Assembly: GCA_944320195.1 (NCBI GenBank)
Contig: CALUGP010000016.1
Location: 1 to 61,772 of the forward strand
Length of the DNA stretch: 61,772 bases
Source of the DNA: an uncultured Prevotella sp.
Lineage (GTDB): Bacteria > Bacteroidota > Bacteroidia > Bacteroidales > Bacteroidaceae
Reading direction: 5' to 3'
Below are positions 31,306 to 40,382 of this stretch, piece after piece. The number at the start of each line of letters is the position of its first letter. Position 1 is the stretch's first letter. The position numbers were made by a program, and so were the translations under genes. The notes beneath the pieces are model-generated. The model was not told where the DNA came from. It worked only from the letters and a program-made list of their open reading frames with translations, and did no database searches.

Positions 31306-34300
31306 ATGAAACAATTTAAGTTGGTTGACAATATCCTGGGCTGGCTGGCGTTCTTCATAGCCGCCTTCGTATATTGCAGCACTATCGAACCGACAGCCAG
31401 CTTTTGGGACTGTCCTGAATTCATCACAACCGGTTACAAATTAGAAATAGGCCATCCGCCCGGAGCGCCTTTCTTCATGCTTACGGCAAACTTGTTCTCA
31501 CAGTTTGCCAGCGACCCGTCACAAGTGGCTATGATGGTCAACACGATGAGCGCACTGCTTAGCGCCACGTGCATAATGTTCCTGTTCTGGACCATCACCC
31601 ACCTCACGCGCAAACTCATACTGAAGGACTGGAGCGCGCTGACCACCAACAAGCTTATAGCCATCGAGGCGAGCGGTCTTGTGGGCGCGCTGATCTACAC
31701 GTTCAGCGACACCTTCTGGTTCAGCGCCGTCGAGGGCGAGGTTTACGCATACTCATCTGCGTTCACGGCCGTAGTGTTCTGGCTCATACTGAAATGGGAA
31801 GACCATGCCGACGAGCCTCACAGCGACCGCTGGCTGGTTCTCATCATGTACATGACCGGCCTCAGCATCGGCGTCCACCTGCTCAACCTCTTGTGCGTGT
31901 CGGCCATTGTGCTGGTGTTCTACTACCGCAAGTTCCCCAACGCCAACCTTAAAGGCTCACTCATAGCGCTGGCCCTCTCGTTCGTCCTCATAGCAGTGAT
32001 ACTTTACGGCGTGGTGCCCGGCATAATCACCGTGGGCGGCTGGTTCGAACTGTTCTTCGTCAACACGCTCGGCTGTCCGTTCAACACAGGCGTGATAATC
32101 TACATCATCCTGCTTGTAACGACCGTAATATGGGCCATTTACGAAAGCTATACAGGCAAGAGTTTCAAGCGCACCAACGTGTCGTTCGTTCTCTCCGTGG
32201 CAATGCTCGGAGTGCCGTTCTACGGATACGGCTGGTCTGCGTTCCTCATCGGCGTTGTAGTTTCGGCTATCCTCTGGTTCGTTGTAAACCGCAAAGTCGG
32301 CAACAAGCCGCTCATGAGCGCACGCATCAAGAACACCACGCTGCTCTGCATGCTGATGCTGATGATTGGATATTCAAGCTACGCAATTACCGTGATACGC
32401 TCTTCGGCCAACCCTCCCATGGATCAGAATTCGCCAGAAGACATATTCACCCTAGGCCGCTACCTCAGCCGAGAGCAATACGGCAACAATCCGCTTGCAT
32501 ACGGACAGGCTTACACGTCGCAAGTGAAACTCGACGTGGAGAACGGCATATGCAGGCCGCACATGACCTACGGCGCACCCATCTACCAGCGCAAGGAGAA
32601 AGCTTCGCCCGACGAGAAAGACTCCTACTTCGTAGTAAGCCGCGACCGTGACTACGCATACGCCCAGAACATGCTGTTCCCACGCATGTGGAGCTCGGCG
32701 CACGCCGAGGCATACGAGAGCTGGATGGGCGGAGTCGACGGCAAGCAGGTGCCTTACGACCGCTGCGGCGAACCAATGATGGTGAAGATGCCGACAATGC
32801 TTGAGAACCTGCGCTTCTTCCTCTCATACCAGTGCAACTTCATGTACTGGCGCTACTTCATGTGGAACTTCGCAGGACGACAGAACGACATTCAAGGCAA
32901 CGGCGAGCTGGAACACGGCAACTGGATCACCGGCATTTCATGGTTTGACAACATGCGCCTCGGCGACCAGAGCAAACTGCCCGACGACCTGAAGAACAAC
33001 AAGGGACACAACGTGTTCTACTGCCTGCCACTGCTGCTCGGCCTCATCGGCCTCTTTTGGCAGGCCTACCGCGGACAGCGCGGCATAAGGCAGTTCTGGG
33101 TGGTGTTCTTCCTGTTCTTCATGACGGGTCTTGCCATCGTGCTCTACCTCAACCAGACACCGGGACAGCCGCGTGAACGCGACTACGCCTATGCTGGCTC
33201 GTTCTACGCGTTTGCCATATGGTGCGGCATCGGCGTGGCGGCAATCATTGACCTGCTGAAGAAATATGCAAAGCTCAACGGCACTGCTGCAACTGCCGCC
33301 GTTTCAATACTTTGCCTGCTCGTACCTATCCAGATGGCCAGCCAGACATGGGACGACCACGACCGCAGCGGACGTTACGTCTGCCGCGACTTCGGACAGA
33401 ACTACCTGATGTCGTTGCAGGACAAAGGCAACCCGATAATATTCACCAACGGCGACAACGACACATTCCCCTTGTGGTATAATCAGGACGTTGAGGGCGT
33501 AAGGACTGACGCACGCGTATGCAACCTCAGTTATCTGGCTACCGACTGGTACATCGACCAGATGTGCCGCGAAGCCTACGACTCGCCCTCCGTCCCGATA
33601 ACATGGCCGCGCCTTGACTACTGCTCTGGCACAAACGAGTACATCGACGTGCAGCCTGAACTGAAAGGACAAATCCTGGATTTCTACAAGAGCCATCCTG
33701 AAGAAGCCAAGGCCACGTTCGGCGAAAATCCGTTTGAAGTGAAAAATGTCATGAAATATTGGGTGCGCACAAAGAATCCCGACATGCACGTCATACCGAC
33801 CGACACGCTCTATATCACCATCGACAAAGAGGCTGTGAAGAAAAGCGGAATGATGATGGCCGCCGACTCAATACCCGACCGCATGGTCATATCTCTTAAA
33901 GGAAAGAACGCTCTTTACAAGAACGACCTGATGATGCTCGAGATAATCTCACAATGCAATTGGACACGCCCCGTATACGTGGCTACAACCGTCGCAGAGG
34001 AGAACTACATGAACCTTGGCGAAAACTTCGTACAAGAAGGGCTTGCCAACCGCATCACGCCGTTCACGACCAATGTTGCGGGCACAAAGAACTTTGACAC
34101 CGACCGTGTATACACCAACATGATGACACGCTTCAAATATGGCGGAGTTGACAAGAAGGGCATCTACATTGACGAGACGGTCATGCGCATGTGCTACACC
34201 CACCGCCGACTGTTCGCCCAACTGGCGCTCAGCCTCATTGCCGAGAAGAAGACAGACAAGGCTGCAAAGGTGTTGGCATACGCAGAGAAAGTACTGCCTT

Positions 34301-34620
34301 ATTACAACATACCGCTCAACTACGTCAGCGGCGGAATGGACATTGCCCGCGCATACGCGCTCATCGGCAACAAGGCGAAAGCATCTGAAGTAACCAAAGC
34401 CGTATTCAACAACGCCCACCAATACATGGTATGGTTCAATTCGCTCTCAGGCAGCCGTTTCATGCAATCACAGCAAGACTGCATGATGCACATCTACGTG
34501 ATGAGTATGTGTGTTGACAATGCCCGAACATTCGACAAGTCGCTTGCCAACAAGCTTGAGGCTCAGCTCAACGCTGATGTAACCACATACCAAGGCAAAG
34601 GCGGGGTGCTGCCACAATAA
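31306..34620 (+). CDS. DUF2723 membrane protein, probable glycosyltransferase
   Basis: Large inner membrane protein of 1104 residues. The N-terminal two thirds hold about twelve helices. The first extracytoplasmic loop, STIEPTASFWDCPEFITTGY followed by LEIGHPPGAPFFML, is the signature region of DUF2723, related to protein O-mannosyltransferases; the Asp-Glu-rich motif there is the likely catalytic site, as in lipid-linked-sugar transferases. The human DUF2723 protein TMEM260 is an O-mannosyltransferase. The C-terminal ~400 residues are soluble and include a TPR-like helical end (KKTDKAAKVLAYAEKVLPYY). It could serve envelope protein O-glycosylation. Confidence 0.85.
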   Translation: MKQFKLVDNILGWLAFFIAAFVYCSTIEPTASFWDCPEFITTGYKLEIGHPPGAPFFMLTANLFSQFASDPSQVAMMVNTMSALLSATCIMFLFWTITHLTRKLILKDWSALTTNKLIAIEASGLVGALIYTFSDTFWFSAVEGEVYAYSSAFTAVVFWLILKWEDHADEPHSDRWLVLIMYMTGLSIGVHLLNLLCVSAIVLVFYYRKFPNANLKGSLIALALSFVLIAVILYGVVPGIITVGGWFELFFVNTLGCPFNTGVIIYIILLVTTVIWAIYESYTGKSFKRTNVSFVLSVAMLGVPFYGYGWSAFLIGVVVSAILWFVVNRKVGNKPLMSARIKNTTLLCMLMLMIGYSSYAITVIRSSANPPMDQNSPEDIFTLGRYLSREQYGNNPLAYGQAYTSQVKLDVENGICRPHMTYGAPIYQRKEKASPDEKDSYFVVSRDRDYAYAQNMLFPRMWSSAHAEAYESWMGGVDGKQVPYDRCGEPMMVKMPTMLENLRFFLSYQCNFMYWRYFMWNFAGRQNDIQGNGELEHGNWITGISWFDNMRLGDQSKLPDDLKNNKGHNVFYCLPLLLGLIGLFWQAYRGQRGIRQFWVVFFLFFMTGLAIVLYLNQTPGQPRERDYAYAGSFYAFAIWCGIGVAAIIDLLKKYAKLNGTAATAAVSILCLLVPIQMASQTWDDHDRSGRYVCRDFGQNYLMSLQDKGNPIIFTNGDNDTFPLWYNQDVEGVRTDARVCNLSYLATDWYIDQMCREAYDSPSVPITWPRLDYCSGTNEYIDVQPELKGQILDFYKSHPEEAKATFGENPFEVKNVMKYWVRTKNPDMHVIPTDTLYITIDKEAVKKSGMMMAADSIPDRMVISLKGKNALYKNDLMMLEIISQCNWTRPVYVATTVAEENYMNLGENFVQEGLANRITPFTTNVAGTKNFDTDRVYTNMMTRFKYGGVDKKGIYIDETVMRMCYTHRRLFAQLALSLIAEKKTDKAAKVLAYAEKVLPYYNIPLNYVSGGMDIARAYALIGNKAKASEVTKAVFNNAHQYMVWFNSLSGSRFMQSQQDCMMHIYVMSMCVDNARTFDKSLANKLEAQLNADVTTYQGKGGVLPQ

Positions 34621-34626
34621 GTTTAC

Positions 34627-34790
34627 ATGGAGAAAGGAGAGAAGCAGCCAAGAATTAAACACACTTGCCACTTCTCTCCTCTTACATCTCAACATCCTAA
34701 AATAATAAAACTATCCGGTAAGGAAAGGATAATAAGAACAAGGCATTACTGCTTACTCCTTCTCTCCTTACTACTTTACTACTGAAAAGA
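34627..34790. repeat. Simple-word inverted repeat (GGAGAAAGGAGAGAAG)
   Basis: GGAGAAAGGAGAGAAG at 34629-34644 is complemented by CTTCTCTCCT at 34672-34681 and again by CTCCTTCTCTCCTTACTACT near 34755-34774. The last arm ends within ~20 bases of the ATG at 34795. Confidence 0.65.
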
Positions 34791-34794
34791 TAAA

Positions 34795-35406
34795 ATGATT
34801 ATCGAGCAGCCTGCAAAATGGTTACGGTGGCTATATCCACGGGCCACATGGCGCATGGACGAGGACGAGAAATCGGTTTACCTGACTTTCGACGACGGTC
34901 CAATACCAGAGTCTACGCCGTTCATTCTTGACACGTTGGCTGCATACGGTGTACACGCCACATTCTTCATGGTGGGCGACAACGTAAGAAAATATCCGGA
35001 ACTGTACAAACAGATTGTTGCTGCCGGCCATCAGGTAGGCAATCATACGTTCAACCATTGGAGCGGATTCAAGCATACAACCAAAGCGTACAGCGCAAAC
35101 GCGGAAAAAGCCAACAGGCTTATCGGAGCCCACTTGTTCCGTCCGCCACACGGATGGATGCGCTGGGAACAGTATTTTTGGCTCGGCCGCAAATACCGCA
35201 TCGTCATGTGGGATTTGGTAACCCGCGATTACAGCAAGTGGCTCACCGCCGAAGACGTGCTCAAAAACGTGAAGCGGTACACACGCAACGGGTCGATCAT
35301 CACTTTCCATGACTCTTTGAAAAGCATCGACAAGCTGCGCTACGCCCTTCCCGAAGCATTGAAGTGGATAAAAGAGCAAGGATATGAGTTCAAGACTTTC
35401 GAGTGA
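34795..35406 (+). CDS. Polysaccharide deacetylase family protein
   Basis: NodB-type carbohydrate esterase (CE4-like), 203 residues. Motif 1 with the catalytic base is LTFDDGP; motif 2 with the metal His residues is HQVGNHTFNHWSG; motif 3 is RPPHGWMRW; a late motif is SIITFHDSL. All key residues are present, so activity on an N-acetylated sugar is likely. No signal peptide is visible, which is unusual if the target is in the envelope. The stop overlaps the start of queG by 23 bases. Confidence 0.92.
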   Translation: MIIEQPAKWLRWLYPRATWRMDEDEKSVYLTFDDGPIPESTPFILDTLAAYGVHATFFMVGDNVRKYPELYKQIVAAGHQVGNHTFNHWSGFKHTTKAYSANAEKANRLIGAHLFRPPHGWMRWEQYFWLGRKYRIVMWDLVTRDYSKWLTAEDVLKNVKRYTRNGSIITFHDSLKSIDKLRYALPEALKWIKEQGYEFKTFE

Positions 35407-36298
35407 ACGCATAAAAGCCGAGGCTTACGCCCTCGGCTTTTTCGCCTGCGGAGTGGCCAAGGCCGCACCGGTTGCAGCCGACTGCGCCGAAGCGTTCCGC
35501 CGCTGGCTCAACGCCAAGGGGCATGCCGGCATGGACTATATGGCACGCAACGTTGACAAGCGGCTTAACCCATGCCTATTGATGCCAGGCGTAAAGAGCA
35601 TTGTCTGCGTGGCACTCAACTATGCCCCTGCTTGCCGCATGCCTAAAGGCGAACTGCAGTTCGCCTCTTACGCACTCGGACAAGACTATCACGACATCAT
35701 GAAGTCGCGCCTTCACACGCTCGCCTCACGCCTTGCACTGTCAACATACCGCGCATTCTGTGACACCGCCCCCGTACTCGAACGCTATTGGGCCGCGCAA
35801 GCAGGACTGGGCTGGACGGGCCGCAACCATCAGCTAATCATTCCCAACGCAGGCAGCATGTTCTTCCTCGGCGAGTTGTTCCTTGATGTAGAGCTTGACT
35901 ACGACAACCCCATCACTCCACGTTGCGGCTCGTGCCGCGCATGCCTGGATGCATGCCCTACCGGCGCAATCCACTCCGACGGCGCATTCCACTCAGCGCG
36001 TTGCTTCTCATATCTTACAATAGAAAACCGTGGCGACATTACGCAAGACATCGCCGCAAAAATGGGCGACACCGTCTACGGCTGCGACCGTTGCCAGGAC
36101 GCATGTCCGCACAACCGCTTCGCCACCCCCAACACAGAGCCTCAACTGCGCCCCAAGCCGGAACTACTGCAAATGAGACGCGCCGACTGGCAGAACCTTA
36201 CCGTCGAACAATACCGCAGCCTGTTCAAAGGCAGCGCCGTCAAACGGGCAAAATATGAAGGACTGATGAGAAACATAAACTGTGTAATAAAAAAATGA
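35384..36298 (+). CDS. queG: Epoxyqueuosine reductase
   Basis: Final enzyme of queuosine biosynthesis in tRNA, a cobalamin and iron-sulfur protein, 304 residues. The N-terminal domain contains LNPCLLMPGVKSIVCVALNY and DYHDIMKSRL, then RYWAAQAGLGWTGRNHQLI. Two 4Fe-4S motifs follow: CGSCRACLDACPTGAI and CDRCQDACPHN. It lacks the C-terminal HEAT-like repeat found in longer homologues. The ATG at 35384 lies inside the deacetylase gene, and its own stop overlaps the next start (ATGA). Confidence 0.95.
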   Translation: MSSRLSSERIKAEAYALGFFACGVAKAAPVAADCAEAFRRWLNAKGHAGMDYMARNVDKRLNPCLLMPGVKSIVCVALNYAPACRMPKGELQFASYALGQDYHDIMKSRLHTLASRLALSTYRAFCDTAPVLERYWAAQAGLGWTGRNHQLIIPNAGSMFFLGELFLDVELDYDNPITPRCGSCRACLDACPTGAIHSDGAFHSARCFSYLTIENRGDITQDIAAKMGDTVYGCDRCQDACPHNRFATPNTEPQLRPKPELLQMRRADWQNLTVEQYRSLFKGSAVKRAKYEGLMRNINCVIKK

Positions 36299-36786
36299 TT
36301 GGAAAAGACATCGCCATCGCCGCACTTGTGCGCGCATTCTTCAAATATTACGTCACAGGCATCGCCGAGTCACAGACCGACTGCGATCTGCAGGAACGCT
36401 TTGAACCGAAGAACATCAAGCGCATAATGCTCGAACACTACGAGCATATCTCAAAACTGTTCAACCAGGAAGCTTTTTACGCCTTGTCGCGCATGAATTA
36501 TCAGGCGGACGAAATAGAATCACTCCTGAAAGAGTTTGTCAATGAAAAAACAACAGACATGGATCTCGTACGCTTCGCCTGCCGCACGGATGACATGTAT
36601 AACGTGATGGTGGAGGAATACCGACGCAACTTCACCAATCTCCTCTCCGGACGCATCGAAACACAAGACGAACATGTCAAAGCATACACGCGCCGCCCTG
36701 ATTTAGGCGAAATCGCCATCGACACGGCTGAAAGCATAATAAACCGCATGGCGGCACGGGCATACGAATTAGGCAAAGGGAGTTAA
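36295..36786 (+). CDS. Small conserved-looking protein of unknown function
   Basis: A 163-residue cytoplasmic protein with no recognised family. It is mostly helical and charged (LEHYEHISKLFNQEAFYALS, LLKEFVNEKTTDMDLVRFAC). No signal or membrane segment is visible. The start overlaps the queG stop as ATGA, so it is translationally coupled to queG. The stop lies at the edge of a TTAAGAATTAAG inverted repeat. Confidence 0.75.
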   Translation: MIGKDIAIAALVRAFFKYYVTGIAESQTDCDLQERFEPKNIKRIMLEHYEHISKLFNQEAFYALSRMNYQADEIESLLKEFVNEKTTDMDLVRFACRTDDMYNVMVEEYRRNFTNLLSGRIETQDEHVKAYTRRPDLGEIAIDTAESIINRMAARAYELGKGS

Positions 36787-36866
36787 AAGTTAAAAATTAA
36801 GAATTAAGAAAATAGCTCCGTTGCATATTTTCTTAACTCTTAATTCTTAACTCTTAGCTTTAAATT
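36784..36866. repeat. TTAAGAATTAAG inverted repeat (A9)
   Basis: The left arm 36784-36813 begins inside the stop codon of the preceding gene. The right arm 36828-36866 overlaps the stop region of the YbjQ-like gene. The loop is AGCTCCGTTGCAT. Confidence 0.8.
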
Positions 36867-37177
36867 ACCACCGCCGTACCGCTGCACGTCACCATAAGCA
36901 TGGAGCCACCCTGCCCTACCGTCTCATAGTCAAGGTCGATGCCGACCACGGCATTGGCCCCAAGCTCGGCGGCACGTTCTTCCATCTCGCGCATGGCCGA
37001 CTCCTTGGCATCACGCAAGACCTTCTCGTATGTGCCGCTGCGTCCTCCGAAGAAATCGCTCAGTCCGGCCATAAAATCCTTCAGCACGTTAGCGCCGATA
37101 ATAGTCTCTCCTGTCACCACGCCCTTGTATTCCAAGATGCGGCGACCCTCAATTGTCGGTGTTGTTGACAAAAGCAT
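36860..37177 (-). CDS. YbjQ family protein (UPF0145)
   Basis: A 105-residue cytoplasmic protein of the YbjQ/UPF0145 family, sometimes called heavy-metal-binding. Conserved elements are the strand-helix start [20 protein letters not shown], the loop [20 protein letters not shown], and [20 protein letters not shown] followed by [10 protein letters not shown]. The family forms pentamers; no reaction is established. It faces the queG operon across an inverted repeat and lies back to back with the Mrr gene. Confidence 0.92.
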   Translation of the reverse strand: MLLSTTPTIEGRRILEYKGVVTGETIIGANVLKDFMAGLSDFFGGRSGTYEKVLRDAKESAMREMEERAAELGANAVVGIDLDYETVGQGGSMLMVTCSGTAVVI

Positions 37178-37209
37178 AATATTCTTTTATTGGGGTTGAA
37201 CATATTTTG

Positions 37210-37242
37210 TTGCGAATATACAGAAAAAAATCCTTATATTTG
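37210..37242 (+). promoter_or_regulatory. Promoter of the Mrr-type gene
   Basis: TTG (37210-37212), a 22-base spacer and TATATTTG (37235-37242). The spacer is slightly long. The predicted leader to ATG 37319 is about 70 bases. Confidence 0.6.
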
Positions 37243-37318
37243 CATAATATTTATAACAAATCGCCTTAAAAGCATTTTTAATAAAACAACTGACATATAA
37301 AAACATTTGCATAACGCC

Positions 37319-38233
37319 ATGATACCGCCATTCGAAAAATTTTTCCTACCGTCACTGCAATGCTTCGCCAAACAAAACTCATGCGATGGAAAATTGCTGC
37401 AAGAACACTGCATTAAAGAACTTGGACTAAACGAAGAAGACATAAGGGAACTTATAAAAAGCGGCAGAAAAACCAAGCTGCAAGACCGCATATCATGGAC
37501 AATCACATATTTCTACCAAGCCTGCCTCATCGAAAGGCTACAACGCGGCGTTTACAGAATAACGCAGCGCGGCAGGGATTTCCTTAAAAGCCACACGTCA
37601 GACTTCGGGAAAGAAGACCTGATGCAATTCAAGGAGTTCAAGAAATACGCATCAGGCAGCAAAACCGCTACGGCGAAAACACAAGAAGAGGAACATACTG
37701 CAAGCAGCAAAACCCCTTCCGAAATATTGGACGAGGCATATCAGGAAATAAACAAAGACCTAACCCAAAAACTGCTCGACGAGGTGAAAAGGCAAAGTCC
37801 GCAGTTTTTCGAGCAGCTTGTCATACGCCTGTTGGTAAACATGGGCTACGGAGGCAGCTTCGAGGATGCGGCAAAAGTGACCCAATATAGCCACGACGAC
37901 GGCATAGACGGCGTAATAAAGGAAGACAAGCTCGGCCTTGACACCATATACATACAGGCCAAGAGATACACAACGCAGGCCGTGCAAAAACCCGACCTGC
38001 AAAAATTCATAGGCGCATTGGTGGAGCACAAGGCCACCAAAGGAATATTCATCACAACATCATCTTTCTCATCAGGCGCACTGGAAACATGCAAAAAGGC
38101 CGAGCATGTCAAAATAATCCTCATCGACGGCACCCAGCTTGCCAATTTCATGATTGAATACAACGTCGGGGTAAGCACAACTCAAGTGTACGAAATAAAA
38201 CGTGTTGACACCGACTTTTTTGCTGAAGAATAA
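37319..38233 (+). CDS. mrr: Mrr-type restriction endonuclease
   Basis: DNA-binding and cleaving protein of 304 residues from ATG 37319. The N-terminal winged-helix region (Mrr_N; MIPPFEKFFLPSLQCFAKQN to ITQRGRDFLKSHTSD) is followed by a linker and the PD-(D/E)xK catalytic domain: FFEQLVIRLLVNMGYGGSFE, then Asp197 in DDGIDGVI and Gln213-x-Lys215 in IYIQAKRY. This fits type IV restriction of modified DNA. No methyltransferase is adjacent, as expected for type IV. It opens the AT-rich accessory island. Confidence 0.92.
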   Translation: MIPPFEKFFLPSLQCFAKQNSCDGKLLQEHCIKELGLNEEDIRELIKSGRKTKLQDRISWTITYFYQACLIERLQRGVYRITQRGRDFLKSHTSDFGKEDLMQFKEFKKYASGSKTATAKTQEEEHTASSKTPSEILDEAYQEINKDLTQKLLDEVKRQSPQFFEQLVIRLLVNMGYGGSFEDAAKVTQYSHDDGIDGVIKEDKLGLDTIYIQAKRYTTQAVQKPDLQKFIGALVEHKATKGIFITTSSFSSGALETCKKAEHVKIILIDGTQLANFMIEYNVGVSTTQVYEIKRVDTDFFAEE

Positions 38234-38290
38234 GCAAATTACCATATAGGCACAATATTTACATCAAGGATACAAGAAAACCTTATCTAC

Positions 38291-38361
38291 AAAAACAGTA
38301 AAATTTTGAACAGAAAAGAATGTCAAACATATTTTCCTAATTAAAATTTTACTGTTTTTTT
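38291..38361. terminator. Long-loop inverted repeat, probable terminator
   Basis: AACAGTAAAATTTT (38294-38307) and AAAATTTTACTGTT (38343-38356) are perfectly complementary. The second arm runs into TTTTTT. The ~35-base loop is long for a terminator. Confidence 0.55.
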
Positions 38362-38394
38362 GCGCTATGAACACTCCATTACAACAACTGTAAA

Positions 38395-38454
38395 GTCCAA
38401 CAGCAAATGCAAAATTAATCGAAGAAATTGAAAAACCTGTATTTGCTGTTAGAC
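38395..38454. repeat. Inverted repeat GTCCAACAGCAAAT / ATTTGCTGTTAGAC
   Basis: Fourteen-base arms with one mismatch around a 32-base AT-rich loop, in the 620-base gene-free spacer after the Mrr gene. AACAGCAAAT also appears near 2404-2413. Confidence 0.6.
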
Positions 38455-38527
38455 TCTACACGGCATAAGGAATCATCTTTACAATTACAGAATTTCTTAC
38501 CGCTTTGCTTTTCTGCAGCTCAGTGTC

Positions 38528-38597
38528 AAGTCGTCATTCCGCTGAAAAGCGGAACTGAAAGTCGCCGTTAAGGCAATGGCGACTTGCCACCGACTTG
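38528..38597. repeat. Variant GAAA-loop palindrome (D3)
   Basis: CAAGTCG and CGACTTG enclose two hairpins. The first is TTCCGCT-GAAA-AGCGGAA, a base-pair-preserving variant of the TTCCGCA-GAAA-TGCGGAA palindromes at 3370 and 43973. The second is AAGTCGCC/GGCGACTT. Confidence 0.7.
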
Positions 38598-38718
38598 CAA
38601 AAACATATAAGTGCGACATCCCTGTTGCGTCGAGTTCACGTTATATTAATACAAATATAATTTTTATTTACGAGAACATTTTTGTTCACAATAATTTCGC
38701 AAATCCGATAAAAAAGAT

Positions 38719-38726
38719 TATATTTG
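38719..38726 (+). promoter_or_regulatory. -7 box of the island genes
   Basis: TATATTTG, 127 bases before ATG 38854. No -33 element at normal spacing. The long AT-rich leader holds nothing else recognisable. Confidence 0.45.
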
Positions 38727-38853
38727 TCACAAATTACATAAATATTTAAACAATAAACCATTAAAAATATTACAAAGTGTCAACTTTTGGTTTACAGTGC
38801 GAGGCAAAAAAACAAGTAACATTAAAATAGAATAATTACAAATAACCTGTATT

Positions 38854-39741
38854 ATGAAAAAGTTATTATCAATCTTGTTTTTGGCTTTTATTACAGTAAA
38901 CGCCATCAATGCCAAAAAAGCGAATGCCGTCTGGTATTTCCTTGCAAAGAAACAAAACACTGTCTCACAAGACAGCAATGTAAATGTCCAGTACGGTATT
39001 TACACAAAGTACGCAAACGAAGCATACGGACAAGCTCCATACCCAACAATGAGAATTAAAGTAACAAACAAGACAGATAAAATAATATTTGTAGATTTAG
39101 GTACATCATATCTAAAAAAGAACGATATAGCAAATGTTATTTATACACCAACAATAACATCGACAATAACAGGCCAATCTGTTGGTATAGACGTAAATTT
39201 AGGAAGTATCGCCAACGCTGTTGGCATAGGCGGAATGGTAGGCACGGCTCTTGGAGGCATTAACGTAGGCGGTAACAAAGGTTCTTCTAATACAACAACT
39301 ACATATGCCCAAAGAATTGTATCTATTCCGCCCAAAAGTTCAATTTATTTAGAAGACATACCAATTATAACACCGGGAAGTGAAAAAGCTTTCGGAGACT
39401 TGTTTTATTTTAAAGAAGTTGGTTTGGGAAAACAAAAATGGACTGGGTGTTTTTCTTATAAATTTAATGATGTAGAAAGTGGTTCTATAAAAAATTACAA
39501 TGAAGAAAACACATTGTTTAATATTGGCTGCTATTTGAATTATTCTTTTAATGAAAATTTCAATAAATCCTATGGGATCGAAACCACATATTATGTAAAA
39601 ATGTTAATCGGGTCTTCTTGGTCATACTCATTTGGAACAGTCAGTGGAAAAGAATTTAAAATCATGGATAAGACCTTTCCTCAATGGCGCGAAGAAGTCG
39701 GCAAAGGGGATCTTGAATTAATCCGCCTATGGGCTAAATAA
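38854..39741 (+). CDS. Secreted protein with glycine-zipper segment, unknown
   Basis: A 295-residue protein with signal peptide MKKLLSILFLAFITVNAINA. No family recognised. A beta-rich domain (YPTMRIKVTNKTDKIIFVDL) is interrupted at about 120-145 by a hydrophobic Gly-rich stretch (ANAVGIGGMVGTALGGINVG), which looks like a glycine zipper able to insert in a membrane. Later segments read YAQRIVSIPPKSSIYLEDIP and LGKQKWTGCFSYKFND. It is visibly AT-rich compared with neighbouring operons and heads a run of five co-directional genes. Confidence 0.7.
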   Translation: MKKLLSILFLAFITVNAINAKKANAVWYFLAKKQNTVSQDSNVNVQYGIYTKYANEAYGQAPYPTMRIKVTNKTDKIIFVDLGTSYLKKNDIANVIYTPTITSTITGQSVGIDVNLGSIANAVGIGGMVGTALGGINVGGNKGSSNTTTTYAQRIVSIPPKSSIYLEDIPIITPGSEKAFGDLFYFKEVGLGKQKWTGCFSYKFNDVESGSIKNYNEENTLFNIGCYLNYSFNENFNKSYGIETTYYVKMLIGSSWSYSFGTVSGKEFKIMDKTFPQWREEVGKGDLELIRLWAK

Positions 39742-39748
39742 AATATTT

Positions 39749-40354
39749 ATGAAAACAATTATAAAAATAGCAGCACTTTTTATTGTAGCCAATATTATAG
39801 GAACATTCTTTTGGCCATATTTATCCTATCTCACAAAATGTGACATTGGGATTCTTTGCTATTGGGTCAGTGCAGTTGTTGCTTTATTGGGACTAATTTT
39901 ATTTGTTATTGCATGTATAAGAAAACGCGGTAAGAAAAAATCTTTATGGGCTATAGTGTTTGCTTGTGCCATTTTTTCAACTGTATGGACAATTCTCAAC
40001 AGATATGGAGAGAATGGCAATTTTGTAGGTGAGTATATTAAATTCATAACGAATGAGGACAGTGAATACCCTAATAATTCTGGGTTGGCTGACAAATTTG
40101 GCCGTGAGTTTATTGAGCCTAAATATGATTGCATAATGAAAGTCTTTAGCAATGATAAAGCATCATACATTTATGTCGGGATTGAAAGCCATATAGCGAA
40201 AGAGGATTCAATGATTGATGGAAATAATACTGATTTTCATTCTTATGTCCTACACTTACATAATGAGGATGGCAAACTTAAAAAAATTGAAAATATTACA
40301 GAAAGTGACTGTGACTACATAAAAGATTACATAGAACATTGGGAAAATTACTGA
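39749..40354 (+). CDS. Membrane protein of unknown function
   Basis: A 201-residue protein with three N-terminal helices (about 5-25 IKIAALFIVANIIGTFFWPY, 33-57 ILCYWVSAVVALLGLILFVI, 66-84 SLWAIVFACAIFSTVWTI) and a ~115-residue soluble tail, partly acidic at the end (ESDCDYIKDYIEHWENY). No family recognised. It starts eight bases after the secreted protein, so the two are one transcription unit. Confidence 0.7.
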   Translation: MKTIIKIAALFIVANIIGTFFWPYLSYLTKCDIGILCYWVSAVVALLGLILFVIACIRKRGKKKSLWAIVFACAIFSTVWTILNRYGENGNFVGEYIKFITNEDSEYPNNSGLADKFGREFIEPKYDCIMKVFSNDKASYIYVGIESHIAKEDSMIDGNNTDFHSYVLHLHNEDGKLKKIENITESDCDYIKDYIEHWENY

Positions 40355-40382
40355 TGAATATGGTTATTGTTCATATAATCGT

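Noticed and set aside
38528-38597. Possible tRNA or small RNA gene
   Set aside because: The two hairpins do not form a cloverleaf and no promoter or terminator brackets them; kept as a repeat variant.
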